A stretch of DNA of 64,000 nt, from assembly GCA_019058515.1 (NCBI GenBank), contig JAHPYY010000092.1, positions 7,459-71,458 on the forward strand. The letters run 5' to 3'. The translations under genes and the position numbers were made by a program. How positions within the stretch are numbered: the first letter of the stretch is position 1; every line of letters starts with the position of its first letter. Source of the DNA: Promethearchaeota archaeon (GTDB taxonomy: Archaea > Asgardarchaeota > Lokiarchaeia > Sigynarchaeales > SOKP01). Of this stretch, positions 53,524-63,354 are shown one piece after another. The notes beneath the pieces are model-generated. The model was not told the origin of the DNA. It saw only the letters and a program-made list of their open reading frames with translations, and did not search any database.

Positions 53524-56261
53524 TGAGAATAACAAAAATCGAACTTGAGAATATAACAACCCATGTCAATACGGTTGTTGAGTTCCAACAAGGGTTAAAT
53601 TTACTGTTTGGTAAAAATGGCTCGGGAAAGTCGACAGTGTTAAAAATGATTGGATTCGTTTTATTTGACTATTTACCGGGAAATCAAAAAAACTATGTAA
53701 GAGAAAGTTCAGATAGAAAAAAGCGATTTGGAAATGTCAAGGTTTGGGTGGTTGGATTAAATGACGATCATTTTATCATTCAAAGATCATTAGCAAAATC
53801 AAAACCCTTAATTGAAGTAATAGATGCGAGGACTGAAGTAATATTACCGGGTATTAATAATGCCGACACCCTTAAAGAATGGCTGAAAACTCAATTATCC
53901 TTAAGTGATGATGTAGATTTAAGTGACTTATTTAGAACATCGATAGGCGTTCCTCAAGGAACCTTTACTGAACCATTTCTTAGGACGCCTCAAAAAAGAA
54001 AGGACTATTTCAACCCAATTTTGCGAGTAGATTTATATAGAACGGTTTGGCAGAATTTCCTTGAATTAGTAAAACTTTTTGATTATGACTTGATCGAAGC
54101 TAACAATAAATTAACAGAGTATAAAACTAGACTGGAACCAAAGAGTGATCTAGTTGAACGCCACGATAATTGCGAACAGAATCTATTAAACTCAATAGAT
54201 GAATTAAACAAAACCAAAATGAAATTGTTGGAGATTGGTTCCAAATACGAGATGTTTAAAGAGATAAATGATCAACTGAATAACTCTACCAATCAAAATG
54301 AGAAATTGGAATTACAACTAAATAGTCTTCAAACAATAAGAAATAGTTTAGTGGAGAATTATGATAAATCAAAAGAAGCTTACGAAATTTGTAAACAACA
54401 AGAGCAAAAGTATCATTTATATGATTCGCTGACTCCTAAAGAGAAGGAATTAGAAAGTGATTATAATCGTATCCACACTATTAACGAGGAACTTAGCGAT
54501 TTGTCTAATAAGCTAACTGAGCTTGAAAGTACGAGATTAATAACACAAAAGCAAATAAATGAAATTACTCAACATCAAACAAGGTATAGCAATCTCAAGA
54601 CGGAGGTAGATAGACTAAAGGAAATACAGAAATTGAGTCAGGTCCAAAGAGATAAAATCGTCAAAATAGAAGCTCAAGAAGACGAATTAAATAAAATCAA
54701 CTTGGAGGAAGTGGAGGTAAATAAAGTCATAAAAAAATTAAAGAAAGATATGAAAGCAATTCCCTCCCTCGAAAAGGAGCTTAAAGTGATGGAGGATTTA
54801 AAATCTGAAGCGCACAGTATTGAGTTAGAAATACAATCTCTAAAAACAGAAATAAAAAACGCTGAAAATAATAGAAGTAATTCGATTGAGGGAAATTGTC
54901 CAATTTTAAACGAACCATGCAAAAATATTGGAAAACGGTCGTTCAATGCAATCTTCTCAAAAAAAATAAGTGAAATTAAATCCAAATTAATCCCTAAAGA
55001 AGACTCTTTGAAGTTCATCGAAGATAAATTAACCTCCGATTTGCACATGCAAAATCAAATGAAAGAATTAAGCGAAAAAGAAGGAATCTTAAAAACTAAT
55101 GAAAAATTATTGTCTGATCTTGAAATTAAGGAGTCGAAATTAAGTAGTCAAATTTCCTTAAAATCAAAAGAAGCTTCAATATTAGGAAATTTAGAGTCAC
55201 AGATTAAAGAAATGGATTCAAAGATCGAAGAATACAATGTATTAAAAAATAAATTTATAACCGAACTACCAAAATTAGAATCTCAATTGAAGGATGTAGA
55301 ACAGGGAAAAAATCCTCTATTACAAAAATCGAAACCGCTAGAAAAAGAAAAAGAAAAACTCAAAGGTGTACCCGACAAACTAAGAGAAATCAAAGATACA
55401 CTCAACGGATTGAGACCAGCGTACGACCTTTACAATTCAAATAAGAAACTAGCTTCCACATTTGAAGATACTGAAAAAAACCTTATTTCTAACCAAGAAA
55501 AAATCGATGAAATTCAAAATAAGTTAGAAATTACCAACAATGAAATAATAAAGCTTTCGAGCGATTTTAACATAGAAGAATACAAAGAACTCGAAAAAAT
55601 TTATTTTGATTTAACTGAAATCAAGGGACGATTGAAAGAAAAGGTTGAGGAATCCGAAACTTTACTAAAAGAGTTCAAAACCAAAATTAAATCCCTTGAA
55701 ACAGTAGAAATGAAATTAAACGAGACTTTAGACAAGGTAAAAGCATTATCGTTCATGAAATACCTAATAGAAACATTGCGGAGTTTTTTTAATGTAGCAG
55801 GCCCAAAAATAACAGAGGCTTTACTACATCATATTAATAAAGAAGCAACCAATCACTACAGAAACCTTATGGATGATCCGAATGTAATATTAAAATGGGA
55901 AAAAGACTTCTTAATTACCGTGAAAACTTCTGAAAATGAAAAGGAGTTCCATCAGCTTTCTGGAGGAGAACAAATGGCAGCAGCACTCGCAGTCCGTTTA
56001 GCTGTACTTAAAATTCTCTCAAACGCAGAGTTTGCGTTTTTTGACGAACCCACGATGAATCTAGACACATTGAAACGCGAAAATCTTGCCAAAATTATTC
56101 AAAGAATTAAGGGATTTGAGCAACTCTTTGTTATCTCTCACGACGACACTTTTGAAGAAAATGTTGAGAATGTCATTAGTTTCGATAAAAACGAAAACGA
56201 AATCACAATAGTAGATTATATTGGAAAGACTGAAGATATTCCCTTAGAGTGGGATGATTAA
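53523..56261 (+). CDS. rad50: Rad50/SbcC-like SMC ATPase with atypical CX6C hook
   Basis: A 912-residue SMC-type ATPase with Walker A GKNGSGKST (30-38), the Q-loop region, two long coiled-coil arms, the signature LSGGEQM, Walker B FFDEPTMNLD and a switch His (ISHDD). The hook at the arm tip is C459-PILNEP-C466, a CX6C spacing instead of the CX2C of canonical Rad50. The ATG overlaps the Mre11 stop by one base and GGAGGA precedes it, so translation is coupled. Together with Mre11 it tethers and processes DNA ends. Confidence 0.92.
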   Translation: MRITKIELENITTHVNTVVEFQQGLNLLFGKNGSGKSTVLKMIGFVLFDYLPGNQKNYVRESSDRKKRFGNVKVWVVGLNDDHFIIQRSLAKSKPLIEVIDARTEVILPGINNADTLKEWLKTQLSLSDDVDLSDLFRTSIGVPQGTFTEPFLRTPQKRKDYFNPILRVDLYRTVWQNFLELVKLFDYDLIEANNKLTEYKTRLEPKSDLVERHDNCEQNLLNSIDELNKTKMKLLEIGSKYEMFKEINDQLNNSTNQNEKLELQLNSLQTIRNSLVENYDKSKEAYEICKQQEQKYHLYDSLTPKEKELESDYNRIHTINEELSDLSNKLTELESTRLITQKQINEITQHQTRYSNLKTEVDRLKEIQKLSQVQRDKIVKIEAQEDELNKINLEEVEVNKVIKKLKKDMKAIPSLEKELKVMEDLKSEAHSIELEIQSLKTEIKNAENNRSNSIEGNCPILNEPCKNIGKRSFNAIFSKKISEIKSKLIPKEDSLKFIEDKLTSDLHMQNQMKELSEKEGILKTNEKLLSDLEIKESKLSSQISLKSKEASILGNLESQIKEMDSKIEEYNVLKNKFITELPKLESQLKDVEQGKNPLLQKSKPLEKEKEKLKGVPDKLREIKDTLNGLRPAYDLYNSNKKLASTFEDTEKNLISNQEKIDEIQNKLEITNNEIIKLSSDFNIEEYKELEKIYFDLTEIKGRLKEKVEESETLLKEFKTKIKSLETVEMKLNETLDKVKALSFMKYLIETLRSFFNVAGPKITEALLHHINKEATNHYRNLMDDPNVILKWEKDFLITVKTSENEKEFHQLSGGEQMAAALAVRLAVLKILSNAEFAFFDEPTMNLDTLKRENLAKIIQRIKGFEQLFVISHDDTFEENVENVISFDKNENEITIVDYIGKTEDIPLEWDD

Positions 56262-56482
56262 AGCTTATAATAGTTTTATTATAAGGAATAGAAAAGAGTG
56301 AAATTGGATTGAAAATTAGCTGAAACAATAAAAACTATAAAATCCGTGTAGTCCGAATTTTTAAAATTATATTTTCAACTTACTGTTTATTCATCGTACA
56401 AATACATGTTATTACTTAAATCCGAGTAATAATCGTTTTAATATGTTATTCCAACCATAAAGACTAGAAGAATCAAAATTAG

Positions 56483-59122
56483 GTGATTTTTTCGAAAGAA
56501 AACATCTCTGAACTCTTAATTCGTTTAAACACCCAAATTAAAGAAAGGCTTTTTGACTCAGAAGGATACATCCTTCCAGAATGTCTAGTAGAGATAATAG
56601 ATCCAAATGAAGCGGCAAAGGATTTACTATTAACAATCATAAAGGACAAAAGTTTTGCGATTAAATGTGACAATTTAGAGAATTATCTTTATTCTTTAGC
56701 TATTTATACTAAGGTGTTTGACCAAGAAACTATTATATCGCATACCAAAATAACTGACAATAACTTGTTTGCTTCTCAACTTCTCGACCAAGATAAAAGA
56801 GATCTTCAATCTTTTTTCAAGACGATACCCAAAGGGTTTTTAATTTTAATAAATCTTTTAAAATCAGCTAAAGATAATAAGGCTATTATCCAATTCTTAT
56901 TTAAGTTCAAGGATATAGATTCCTTTCTAGATAATAAAATCCTCTCTCTCACAGTAAATAAAGTTCAAGAATTTCTTACTCCACTTGTAAATAGTGGAGA
57001 TCCCCAGATTTCCTCCCAATTAAGAGAATTTTTGAAAACGAACCAACATTATTTTCCAATTCTCTCAAAGAAAGTGAATTCCACATTTATCGTAAACAAA
57101 TATATCACTCTTAAACTGGAAAATGGAGTTTCAAACATTTATGTAGCGGGAAGAATATTTAACCAGTGTAAGTACTTGTTCCTTAATGTTTCTTCTAAAA
57201 ATGCAGATTATTATAAGTATGTAGAGTCTATAGACGAAGCTGCTGAGGTTTCTCGACTCAGTAATGCATTAGAAGGGAATAGACATCGTAATAAGTATCA
57301 AATTACTCCAGAAACAGAATTTTGGGGCCATTGCTCAAATATACAAGCTTGGGTTGAAAACGGTTATGACACAAGAATTTTGCACAGAAATTTAGCGTTC
57401 CCCCTTTTAAAGAGGTTAACGGAAGTAGGTGACCCTATAGCTCAAAAGGTGTTTAAATCTGAAATATTAAACAGATTAATTAGTGGTCATCAAACTGTAA
57501 TTTCCTATCTTACTAGTGGAGGATATTTAAAATATCTCGAAAAAGAAGATTACGATGTCTTCTTTTCTAAGATGGATCTTGATGTTTTAGAACGACTTTT
57601 TAGAGGCATGGGAAACCAGAGACATTTCACACATGTAAAAAGAATTTTTGACAAGCTTAGAACATCAAATCCTGCGTCTATAGAAGATTCCATTGTAAAT
57701 TTGATAGAGGTTATGGATATCGAATTATTCCAAGGTTTACGTAGAAGTAACAGTTTGGAATTAATAAATCAAGAGAAATTAATTCAATTAATAGCCAAAG
57801 AAAGTTGTCAGTTAAAAGATTTCTGCTACGAGTTTAGAAGTAAATTGTGCTTTATGAACCACGATTTAAGTTTAAAACTATCCAGAAAAGGATTAAAAAG
57901 TTTTAAGGAAATTGTGGGACTCCATCGATTAAAACCACTTAAACTTCTCGATGTTAGTAATAACGAAATAAACGAACTTTACGGGCTTGAAAACCTTTCT
58001 AATCTTACAATCCTAAAAATAGGAGGAAATCCGCTCCCAGAATCTTTGATAAGAGAATTGGGAGGTATAGACAACAATGGAAATGCACGAATCCCTCTTA
58101 ATTTTGTGAAATATTGCAAGGAGTATGCTAATCACGATTTTAATGTAGTATATGTCCTGGATGTACGATATGAAGCATACGACGGAAAGTTAGACTTGTC
58201 AAACAAAGGAATTTCACACATTAGCGAATTGAAAGGCATCGAAAAACTGAAAGGAATAACCTCCTTAAATCTTAGCAATAACCGATTAACAGATTTAATA
58301 GGTATCGAACAATTAACCTCCTTACAGAATCTTAATCTTTGTAATAATCAATTAACTAATATCAATGGAATAGAGACATTAAAAAATCTACAAGTGCTTC
58401 GAGTTCATGGAAATGAGGGTTTAAAAGTCCCAAATTTATCTGAACTAAATCAATTAACTGTTTTGGATGTCTCAACTCCAAGAAAATTGCAAGCTAAAAC
58501 CTATTTAAAATATTTGGTCCAATTATTTACAATTAACGAGTTAAACGGAATATGTAGGCGCTTCTCCCTCCCTCCAGGCAATAAATGTACTAGAGAAGGG
58601 TTAATAACCCAAATTTGCGAATCTTTGGAGGCTTTCAATATTAGAGATGTTATAAGGGATAATGAGCGTAGAATTGTAAGTATTGGGTTGAAAGAAGCCC
58701 TGCTTTTTATTAAAAAGCTAAAAAGTGAATTGGATAAGAAGAAATTGCTAATTAAGCTTATTCATGATACCTTAATCGAAGCAATTTTTAATTATGGAAA
58801 AAACGCCGAATTTCGTTCTATTTTGGATTTAAAATTAGAAGAAATTAGTGACCCAATACGGATGTGTGATTGTACAATAGGGCAAAAGAAAGGATTTTGT
58901 TCCCATTTTTGGGTATGCCTGATCTTCGCTTTTAAATTGAATTTAATAAGCCTTCAAGATTGGAATTTAACTATTTTACCGAAAAATTTCAAAGATCTCT
59001 TGGAAACTTTCGAAGCTATTCCTATTAATAACGAAACCTTTTATATAATCAATACTTCAGACGCTTCAAGTTTGAAATCAAAAAATATGGGGGACAAAGA
59101 AAAAGCATCCAATGCAAATTAA
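56483..59122 (+). CDS. Leucine-rich-repeat protein with C-terminal SWIM zinc finger
   Basis: An 879-residue protein. The middle contains a conserved module (VNKYITLKLENG, EFWGHCSNIQAWVENGYDTRIL, LAFPLLKRLTEVGDP) seen in Lokiarchaeal LRR proteins. Two SDS22-like LRR blocks follow (about 470-520 and 568-650). The C-terminal part holds C795-x-C797-x8-C806-x-H808, a SWIM-type zinc motif that binds DNA or proteins. The N-terminal 250 residues are unassigned. The GTG at 56483 is uncertain because AGGTGA overlaps it. It follows the Rad50 gene after 221 bases and may belong to the module or be independent. Confidence 0.75.
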   Translation: MIFSKENISELLIRLNTQIKERLFDSEGYILPECLVEIIDPNEAAKDLLLTIIKDKSFAIKCDNLENYLYSLAIYTKVFDQETIISHTKITDNNLFASQLLDQDKRDLQSFFKTIPKGFLILINLLKSAKDNKAIIQFLFKFKDIDSFLDNKILSLTVNKVQEFLTPLVNSGDPQISSQLREFLKTNQHYFPILSKKVNSTFIVNKYITLKLENGVSNIYVAGRIFNQCKYLFLNVSSKNADYYKYVESIDEAAEVSRLSNALEGNRHRNKYQITPETEFWGHCSNIQAWVENGYDTRILHRNLAFPLLKRLTEVGDPIAQKVFKSEILNRLISGHQTVISYLTSGGYLKYLEKEDYDVFFSKMDLDVLERLFRGMGNQRHFTHVKRIFDKLRTSNPASIEDSIVNLIEVMDIELFQGLRRSNSLELINQEKLIQLIAKESCQLKDFCYEFRSKLCFMNHDLSLKLSRKGLKSFKEIVGLHRLKPLKLLDVSNNEINELYGLENLSNLTILKIGGNPLPESLIRELGGIDNNGNARIPLNFVKYCKEYANHDFNVVYVLDVRYEAYDGKLDLSNKGISHISELKGIEKLKGITSLNLSNNRLTDLIGIEQLTSLQNLNLCNNQLTNINGIETLKNLQVLRVHGNEGLKVPNLSELNQLTVLDVSTPRKLQAKTYLKYLVQLFTINELNGICRRFSLPPGNKCTREGLITQICESLEAFNIRDVIRDNERRIVSIGLKEALLFIKKLKSELDKKKLLIKLIHDTLIEAIFNYGKNAEFRSILDLKLEEISDPIRMCDCTIGQKKGFCSHFWVCLIFAFKLNLISLQDWNLTILPKNFKDLLETFEAIPINNETFYIINTSDASSLKSKNMGDKEKASNAN

Positions 59123-59123
59123 C

Positions 59124-59417
59124 TTAGACTAAACCTATAAACACTTTAAACGCTGCCGTTTCGTCTCCTTCGTCTACAGTGGCCATCGTATATTCAATAT
59201 CGTATTGATCTCTTATGTGTGGAGCTTGTTGGGAAGATAAAAATTTTGTCCGAGTACTAACATTTTTACCTTCCCATACCCATACCTTCTTATTTGATTT
59301 ATCTACGAAAAGAAGTGTTTTATTTGAATCAAGAACGCTTATAAGTGGATCTCCTTCGTTTAACTTTTCTTTCTCGAATTCATTGCTATCTTCTTTAAGG
59401 GAATATATATCTATCAT
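59124..59417 (-). CDS. Single-domain gelsolin-like protein
   Basis: A 97-residue protein. Residues about 33-92 follow the gelsolin repeat pattern: a hydrophobic strand (KTLLFVDKSNKKVWVWEGK), a helix with NVSTRTKFLSSQQAP, then a strand and EGDETAAFK. This KxxVWxGK...EGxExxxF pattern is the hallmark of gelsolin domains, which in Asgard archaea bind actin. Gelsolins usually have two or more repeats; a lone domain would need to dimerise or cap. The assignment rests on pattern only. Convergent with the LRR gene. Confidence 0.55.
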   Translation of the reverse strand: MIDIYSLKEDSNEFEKEKLNEGDPLISVLDSNKTLLFVDKSNKKVWVWEGKNVSTRTKFLSSQQAPHIRDQYDIEYTMATVDEGDETAAFKVFIGLV

Positions 59418-59539
59418 TTTAACTTAGGAGTTTTATTAAGTTCGGTTTAAACTATTTATTATAAGGGAAATATTGATTAAATAACATGAAACCTCTATTA
59501 TATTTAATAATATCGACCTAAGCTTAGTTAAAATTATAA

Positions 59540-61276
59540 CTATTTAGTCTTTTTGTAAGTTCGCAATAGCTTTTTGAACTTTAATTCCTCCTCTTTGTAA
59601 TTTAGCTCGTTTAGGGCTACTCTCTGATAAGTTTGAAATAGTGTAGTCGATAATTCTTCCCACTTTTCGCAAATTGAAAGAGTTCTTTCATCGGATTTAA
59701 GAAGACTTTCGTGTCCTATAACTTGTTCGAAATCATTTGCCAGCGATTTGATTATTTCATCATCTGCACCTACTAGTAAATCGCTTACAAACTCTTTTGG
59801 AGAATACCATTCCTTTACTCGTTGAAAATCTCGATGTATCTGCGTTAATAACACATTACGAGGTCCTTCCCAGAGTTCCATAATTAAGGAATCTCTATGA
59901 AAACGCGGTAATGAAGAAAAATCTTCCATTATCCCATGTCCTCCAAAGAATGATATCGCTAAACGGATCATGGCTGGCGCCTCATTCGCAACCACTATCT
60001 TCTGGAGCATTGCTAATTCTCTTAAGCGAAATCTCCTCTTTCTTTCTTCTAAATCTTCCATTTTTTCAAGATCTCTTATACCGGCGATAAGATCTTCTCC
60101 AAAACGGATATATTCGCTGTATACCTTGAAAGCACCTGCTACTGAGCGTTTGGCAAATTCTTCGAGTTTTTTTATTTGGTTTTGCATTAACGGAAAGTTT
60201 GAAGTGGGAACTCCAAAAGCGGTTCTAAATTGTGCATACAGCGAAGCTTCACGAGCTACTCTTAAGCCTCCTGCGGCCACGCCGAAAGCGACATGTAAAC
60301 GGGATATGCTTAGTACGATTCCGACAATGTCTGCTAAACCCTTCTCTAATGGACCAATAGGGTAAGCTACGGAACCGGTATATGTGATTTCGGCAGTGGG
60401 TAGTTCCGCAGTGCCTAATTTTTGCTTTAATCGGTCAATTGTGTAAGAGTTTCTGAGTTCTTTGCTCTTATTTCCGGGTAACCAAGATGGCACAACAAAA
60501 GCAGCAACTCGAGTAGAAGACGGTGTATTCTTTGGTTTGGCGGTTACTACAGCATAATCGGATTGAGTCGCTGAGCAAAAAAACTTTTGGCCATATAACC
60601 TCCAACAATTACATACTCCGTCAGAACCTTCCTCTTCTTCATATACTGCTTCAACCATATTTGCAGGAACATCTGACCCTCCTTGTATCTCACTTACATA
60701 TTGGGCTCCAATTCCATATCCTCCGTCACTTAAGGGACCTTCTGCATTTCTAATATGGGCTAAAATCTCTTTCGCGTTAGTATCTAAGCTGTCTTCGTAT
60801 TTTTCCATTAATTTAACCGCACCGTGTGTACACGCAACTGGACACATAACTCCGAATTCGCTGTTCTCGTAGAGCAGAAACAACTTCACAAATCTACTCC
60901 AAGCAGAATTTCTATTAGGGTCGAAAAGTCCAAGACTAAATATTTCTCGCTCCATAATTTCAGTTTCTGTACACCTTTCAATTCTGTCAATTCTATGGTT
61001 GTGAGCATCGTAGTGAGTTAATTTCGTAACCTTTATTCTATTATCCAAAGAGGTTGCTTTATCAGAAAGATACCTATATTTCTGGCTAACATATTCTGAT
61101 AATCCTTTAAGTTCTTTTTCAAGATTTTCGAACTCTTCAGGAGGTACGAATTTTTTAACGAGAGCATGAAAGAACAAATCATCAGCATAATAATCAAATT
61201 TGTCTCTTACCATTAAATAATCGTCGAACGAGTATGGGTTATTTCTATCTCCTTCTGTATAATTTTGCAAACTCAT
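59540..61276 (-). CDS. Long acyl-CoA dehydrogenase-family protein
   Basis: A 578-residue flavoprotein, longer than the classic 380. It has the flavin motif QYVSEIQGGSDV, then FFCSATQSDYAVVTAKP, the KLGTAELPTAEI substrate loop, and the C-terminal LWEGPRN, whose Glu is the family base position. The extra N- and C-terminal parts resemble AidB-like and long acyl-CoA dehydrogenases. It could oxidise a long or branched acyl-CoA; a role in DNA-damage response as for AidB is possible but not shown. It probably uses the same ETF as the acd operon. Confidence 0.85.
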   Translation of the reverse strand: MSLQNYTEGDRNNPYSFDDYLMVRDKFDYYADDLFFHALVKKFVPPEEFENLEKELKGLSEYVSQKYRYLSDKATSLDNRIKVTKLTHYDAHNHRIDRIERCTETEIMEREIFSLGLFDPNRNSAWSRFVKLFLLYENSEFGVMCPVACTHGAVKLMEKYEDSLDTNAKEILAHIRNAEGPLSDGGYGIGAQYVSEIQGGSDVPANMVEAVYEEEEGSDGVCNCWRLYGQKFFCSATQSDYAVVTAKPKNTPSSTRVAAFVVPSWLPGNKSKELRNSYTIDRLKQKLGTAELPTAEITYTGSVAYPIGPLEKGLADIVGIVLSISRLHVAFGVAAGGLRVAREASLYAQFRTAFGVPTSNFPLMQNQIKKLEEFAKRSVAGAFKVYSEYIRFGEDLIAGIRDLEKMEDLEERKRRFRLRELAMLQKIVVANEAPAMIRLAISFFGGHGIMEDFSSLPRFHRDSLIMELWEGPRNVLLTQIHRDFQRVKEWYSPKEFVSDLLVGADDEIIKSLANDFEQVIGHESLLKSDERTLSICEKWEELSTTLFQTYQRVALNELNYKEEELKFKKLLRTYKKTK

Positions 61277-61334
61277 TTTACATCAACTTTCTCAAGGAAT
61301 CTCTTATAATTTGAGATTTATTTTCCTAATTTCT

Positions 61335-61997
61335 CTAAGTACTTGTCTCCTTTAGTTTACGAAGTTTATCAAGATTTTTTTCGATGTTTTTATTTTCAGT
61401 TAGAGCATGGTTCAGCTGATAATTTATCAAATCGATAAAGTAAACGGGTGAGTCTACCCTGGTTTTCTCATCGTTAAACATTGAGGTCGTATCTGTTAGA
61501 TCGCCAAGCTTATTATTTCCCACTCGTTTAAACATAGAGTCATAGATTCTAAACGAATCCGTGTAAATTAAAGGATGTTTGGCGAGCTCCCTTTGAATAT
61601 CCAAACCAGTTGCTCCGTCCTTTATCAACTGATTTATTTGCTTTAACATCTGTAGCAATTCTGTGTTTTGTTTAAAACGAACTTCTTGGGTTTTAATTTT
61701 TTGCTCAATATCAACAAGAGTTTCTTCTTCAGGGATAAACATACTTTTATTTGCATCTACTTGGGCTTTGACTTTAATGATTGCGTCCATTACATTTCTT
61801 GGATTAATAAGAGGGATTGGTATAGCGTTAATAACCCAATTAACAAGGATATTTTGATCGGGGAAGTACTCCATCTCTGATGAGAATGTATTTTGATTAA
61901 CTATATGCTCATCTTTTAGAAGATAGATGTTCCACATATTAGATTTGATACTGAACCCGATTTTTATACCATAGGAAGTTCCTTCGACATGTATCAC
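61335..61997 (-). CDS. Uncharacterised coiled-coil protein
   Basis: A 220-residue protein. The N-terminal third (about 1-75) is beta-rich (YGIKIGFSIKSNMWNIYLLKDE), the middle has a long charged helix (about 90-135, EEETLVDIEQKIKTQEVRF), and the last 40 residues form another coiled coil. No motif is recognised. It is upstream of the long acyl-CoA dehydrogenase by 58 bases on the same strand, so cotranscription is possible. Confidence 0.6.
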   Translation of the reverse strand: MIHVEGTSYGIKIGFSIKSNMWNIYLLKDEHIVNQNTFSSEMEYFPDQNILVNWVINAIPIPLINPRNVMDAIIKVKAQVDANKSMFIPEEETLVDIEQKIKTQEVRFKQNTELLQMLKQINQLIKDGATGLDIQRELAKHPLIYTDSFRIYDSMFKRVGNNKLGDLTDTTSMFNDEKTRVDSPVYFIDLINYQLNHALTENKNIEKNLDKLRKLKETST

Positions 61998-62245
61998 TTC
62001 TGTTAATTTCGTGTATTCATCTTTGTTATTTATTTATGATCACCCACTTAGAGAATCGCATCTAAATATTCCACTTTTTTATTAAATTAACATAATTTTT
62101 AAACTATTCTGGAAAGATTTTTACAACTCAGTAGGATACGGACTTTGTTCTCCAAAACCTTTTTTTTAACTATATATTAATTCTGATAATTATATTACTT
62201 TTATACTTAATTTGCCAACCCAACATAAATCGCTCTCCTAATCTT

Positions 62246-63334
62246 ATGAATTTATTCTGGTTCCTTGTTACTGTTTTACCCATATCTTTGATTGGAGGAA
62301 TCCTCTCAGCTTTTATGGTTATTCACGTTATAAGGACATGGTCAAAAGAAGAAAAGGATAGTTATAAAAAGATTAACGAGATAGTTCATACTCTCTTAAC
62401 AATAGCGATTTCGTTATATTACCCATTAATCATATTGCGATTTGGAAATGAAAAGGTAGGCCAGATCTTGCCATCTATGGAGGAAGAATTCTCGCTATTA
62501 GGTTTGATATTCATTGCTGGCACAATGACGATAATAGGATTGTGGGCTTATACGGCCAAAGTCCGAGTAATGCGAAATTCCGAAAAACTGAAGGAATTAA
62601 ACAATTATAATCTATTCTGCATAAAATTGTGTGAAGTTTTCGCCAAAAAGAGCAAAATTAAAAGGAAGATTACCCATATTATTCCAGGATTCGTCGTTAT
62701 TATCGTCATCCTTCTTTTTTATGCTACAAGAAGTTTGTTTTACGGTAACTGGTATAATTACGCGGTTATTTTTATAGTAATTATAGGTATAGATTTTGCC
62801 TTCACATTTCTTATCGCGGATATCATACGGTTATTTAATTTTAATTATATGCCACCTAATGCAATAAAATTATGTATGGCTGGATTAACTCCAAACGAGT
62901 TGGATTCGTTTAGTAGCACCTCCGTAATGGTGTTTGGATTTGGGCCTTTTATCTTTTTCAAATTCCCGATTTTTTTAATTACGCTATTAATTACTTCTGT
63001 AGCTGATGCGTTCGCTTCTATTTTTGGAAAACTCGCTCGCAATAAACACTTCTTTCCAAGAAATACTCAGAAGACGTTAGAGGGTTATATGGCAGGAGTA
63101 ATATTTACGATAATATGTACATTTTCCGCAGTTTTAATTTCAAACTTACTTAGTCTATCAACTTGGACTTTAGAATTGACAACGCTATTGTCTGCGTATC
63201 TATCCATCGCGTTTCTAATAATCGATATTACCACGAGTAAGATAAAATTACAGGATAACTATTTGAATCCTATAATAATTGGACTGCTGATTATTATTGT
63301 TTTATCTAACTTGGGCGTAGAAGTTTTAATGTAA
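62246..63334 (+). CDS. Dolichol/lipid kinase-like integral membrane protein (CTP-type)
   Basis: A 362-residue protein with about nine or ten membrane helices. IKRKITHIIPGF near residue 135 and TSVADAFASIFGKLARN near 250, followed by KTLEGYMAG, match the SEC59/Dgk1 family of CTP-dependent lipid kinases, which phosphorylate dolichol or diacylglycerol. In archaea they probably phosphorylate polyprenols for N-glycosylation or recycle prenyl lipids. The surface protein with many sequons fits such a role. Confidence 0.75.
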   Translation: MNLFWFLVTVLPISLIGGILSAFMVIHVIRTWSKEEKDSYKKINEIVHTLLTIAISLYYPLIILRFGNEKVGQILPSMEEEFSLLGLIFIAGTMTIIGLWAYTAKVRVMRNSEKLKELNNYNLFCIKLCEVFAKKSKIKRKITHIIPGFVVIIVILLFYATRSLFYGNWYNYAVIFIVIIGIDFAFTFLIADIIRLFNFNYMPPNAIKLCMAGLTPNELDSFSSTSVMVFGFGPFIFFKFPIFLITLLITSVADAFASIFGKLARNKHFFPRNTQKTLEGYMAGVIFTIICTFSAVLISNLLSLSTWTLELTTLLSAYLSIAFLIIDITTSKIKLQDNYLNPIIIGLLIIIVLSNLGVEVLM

Positions 63335-63354
63335 GCCCTTTTTACTGAAAAAAA

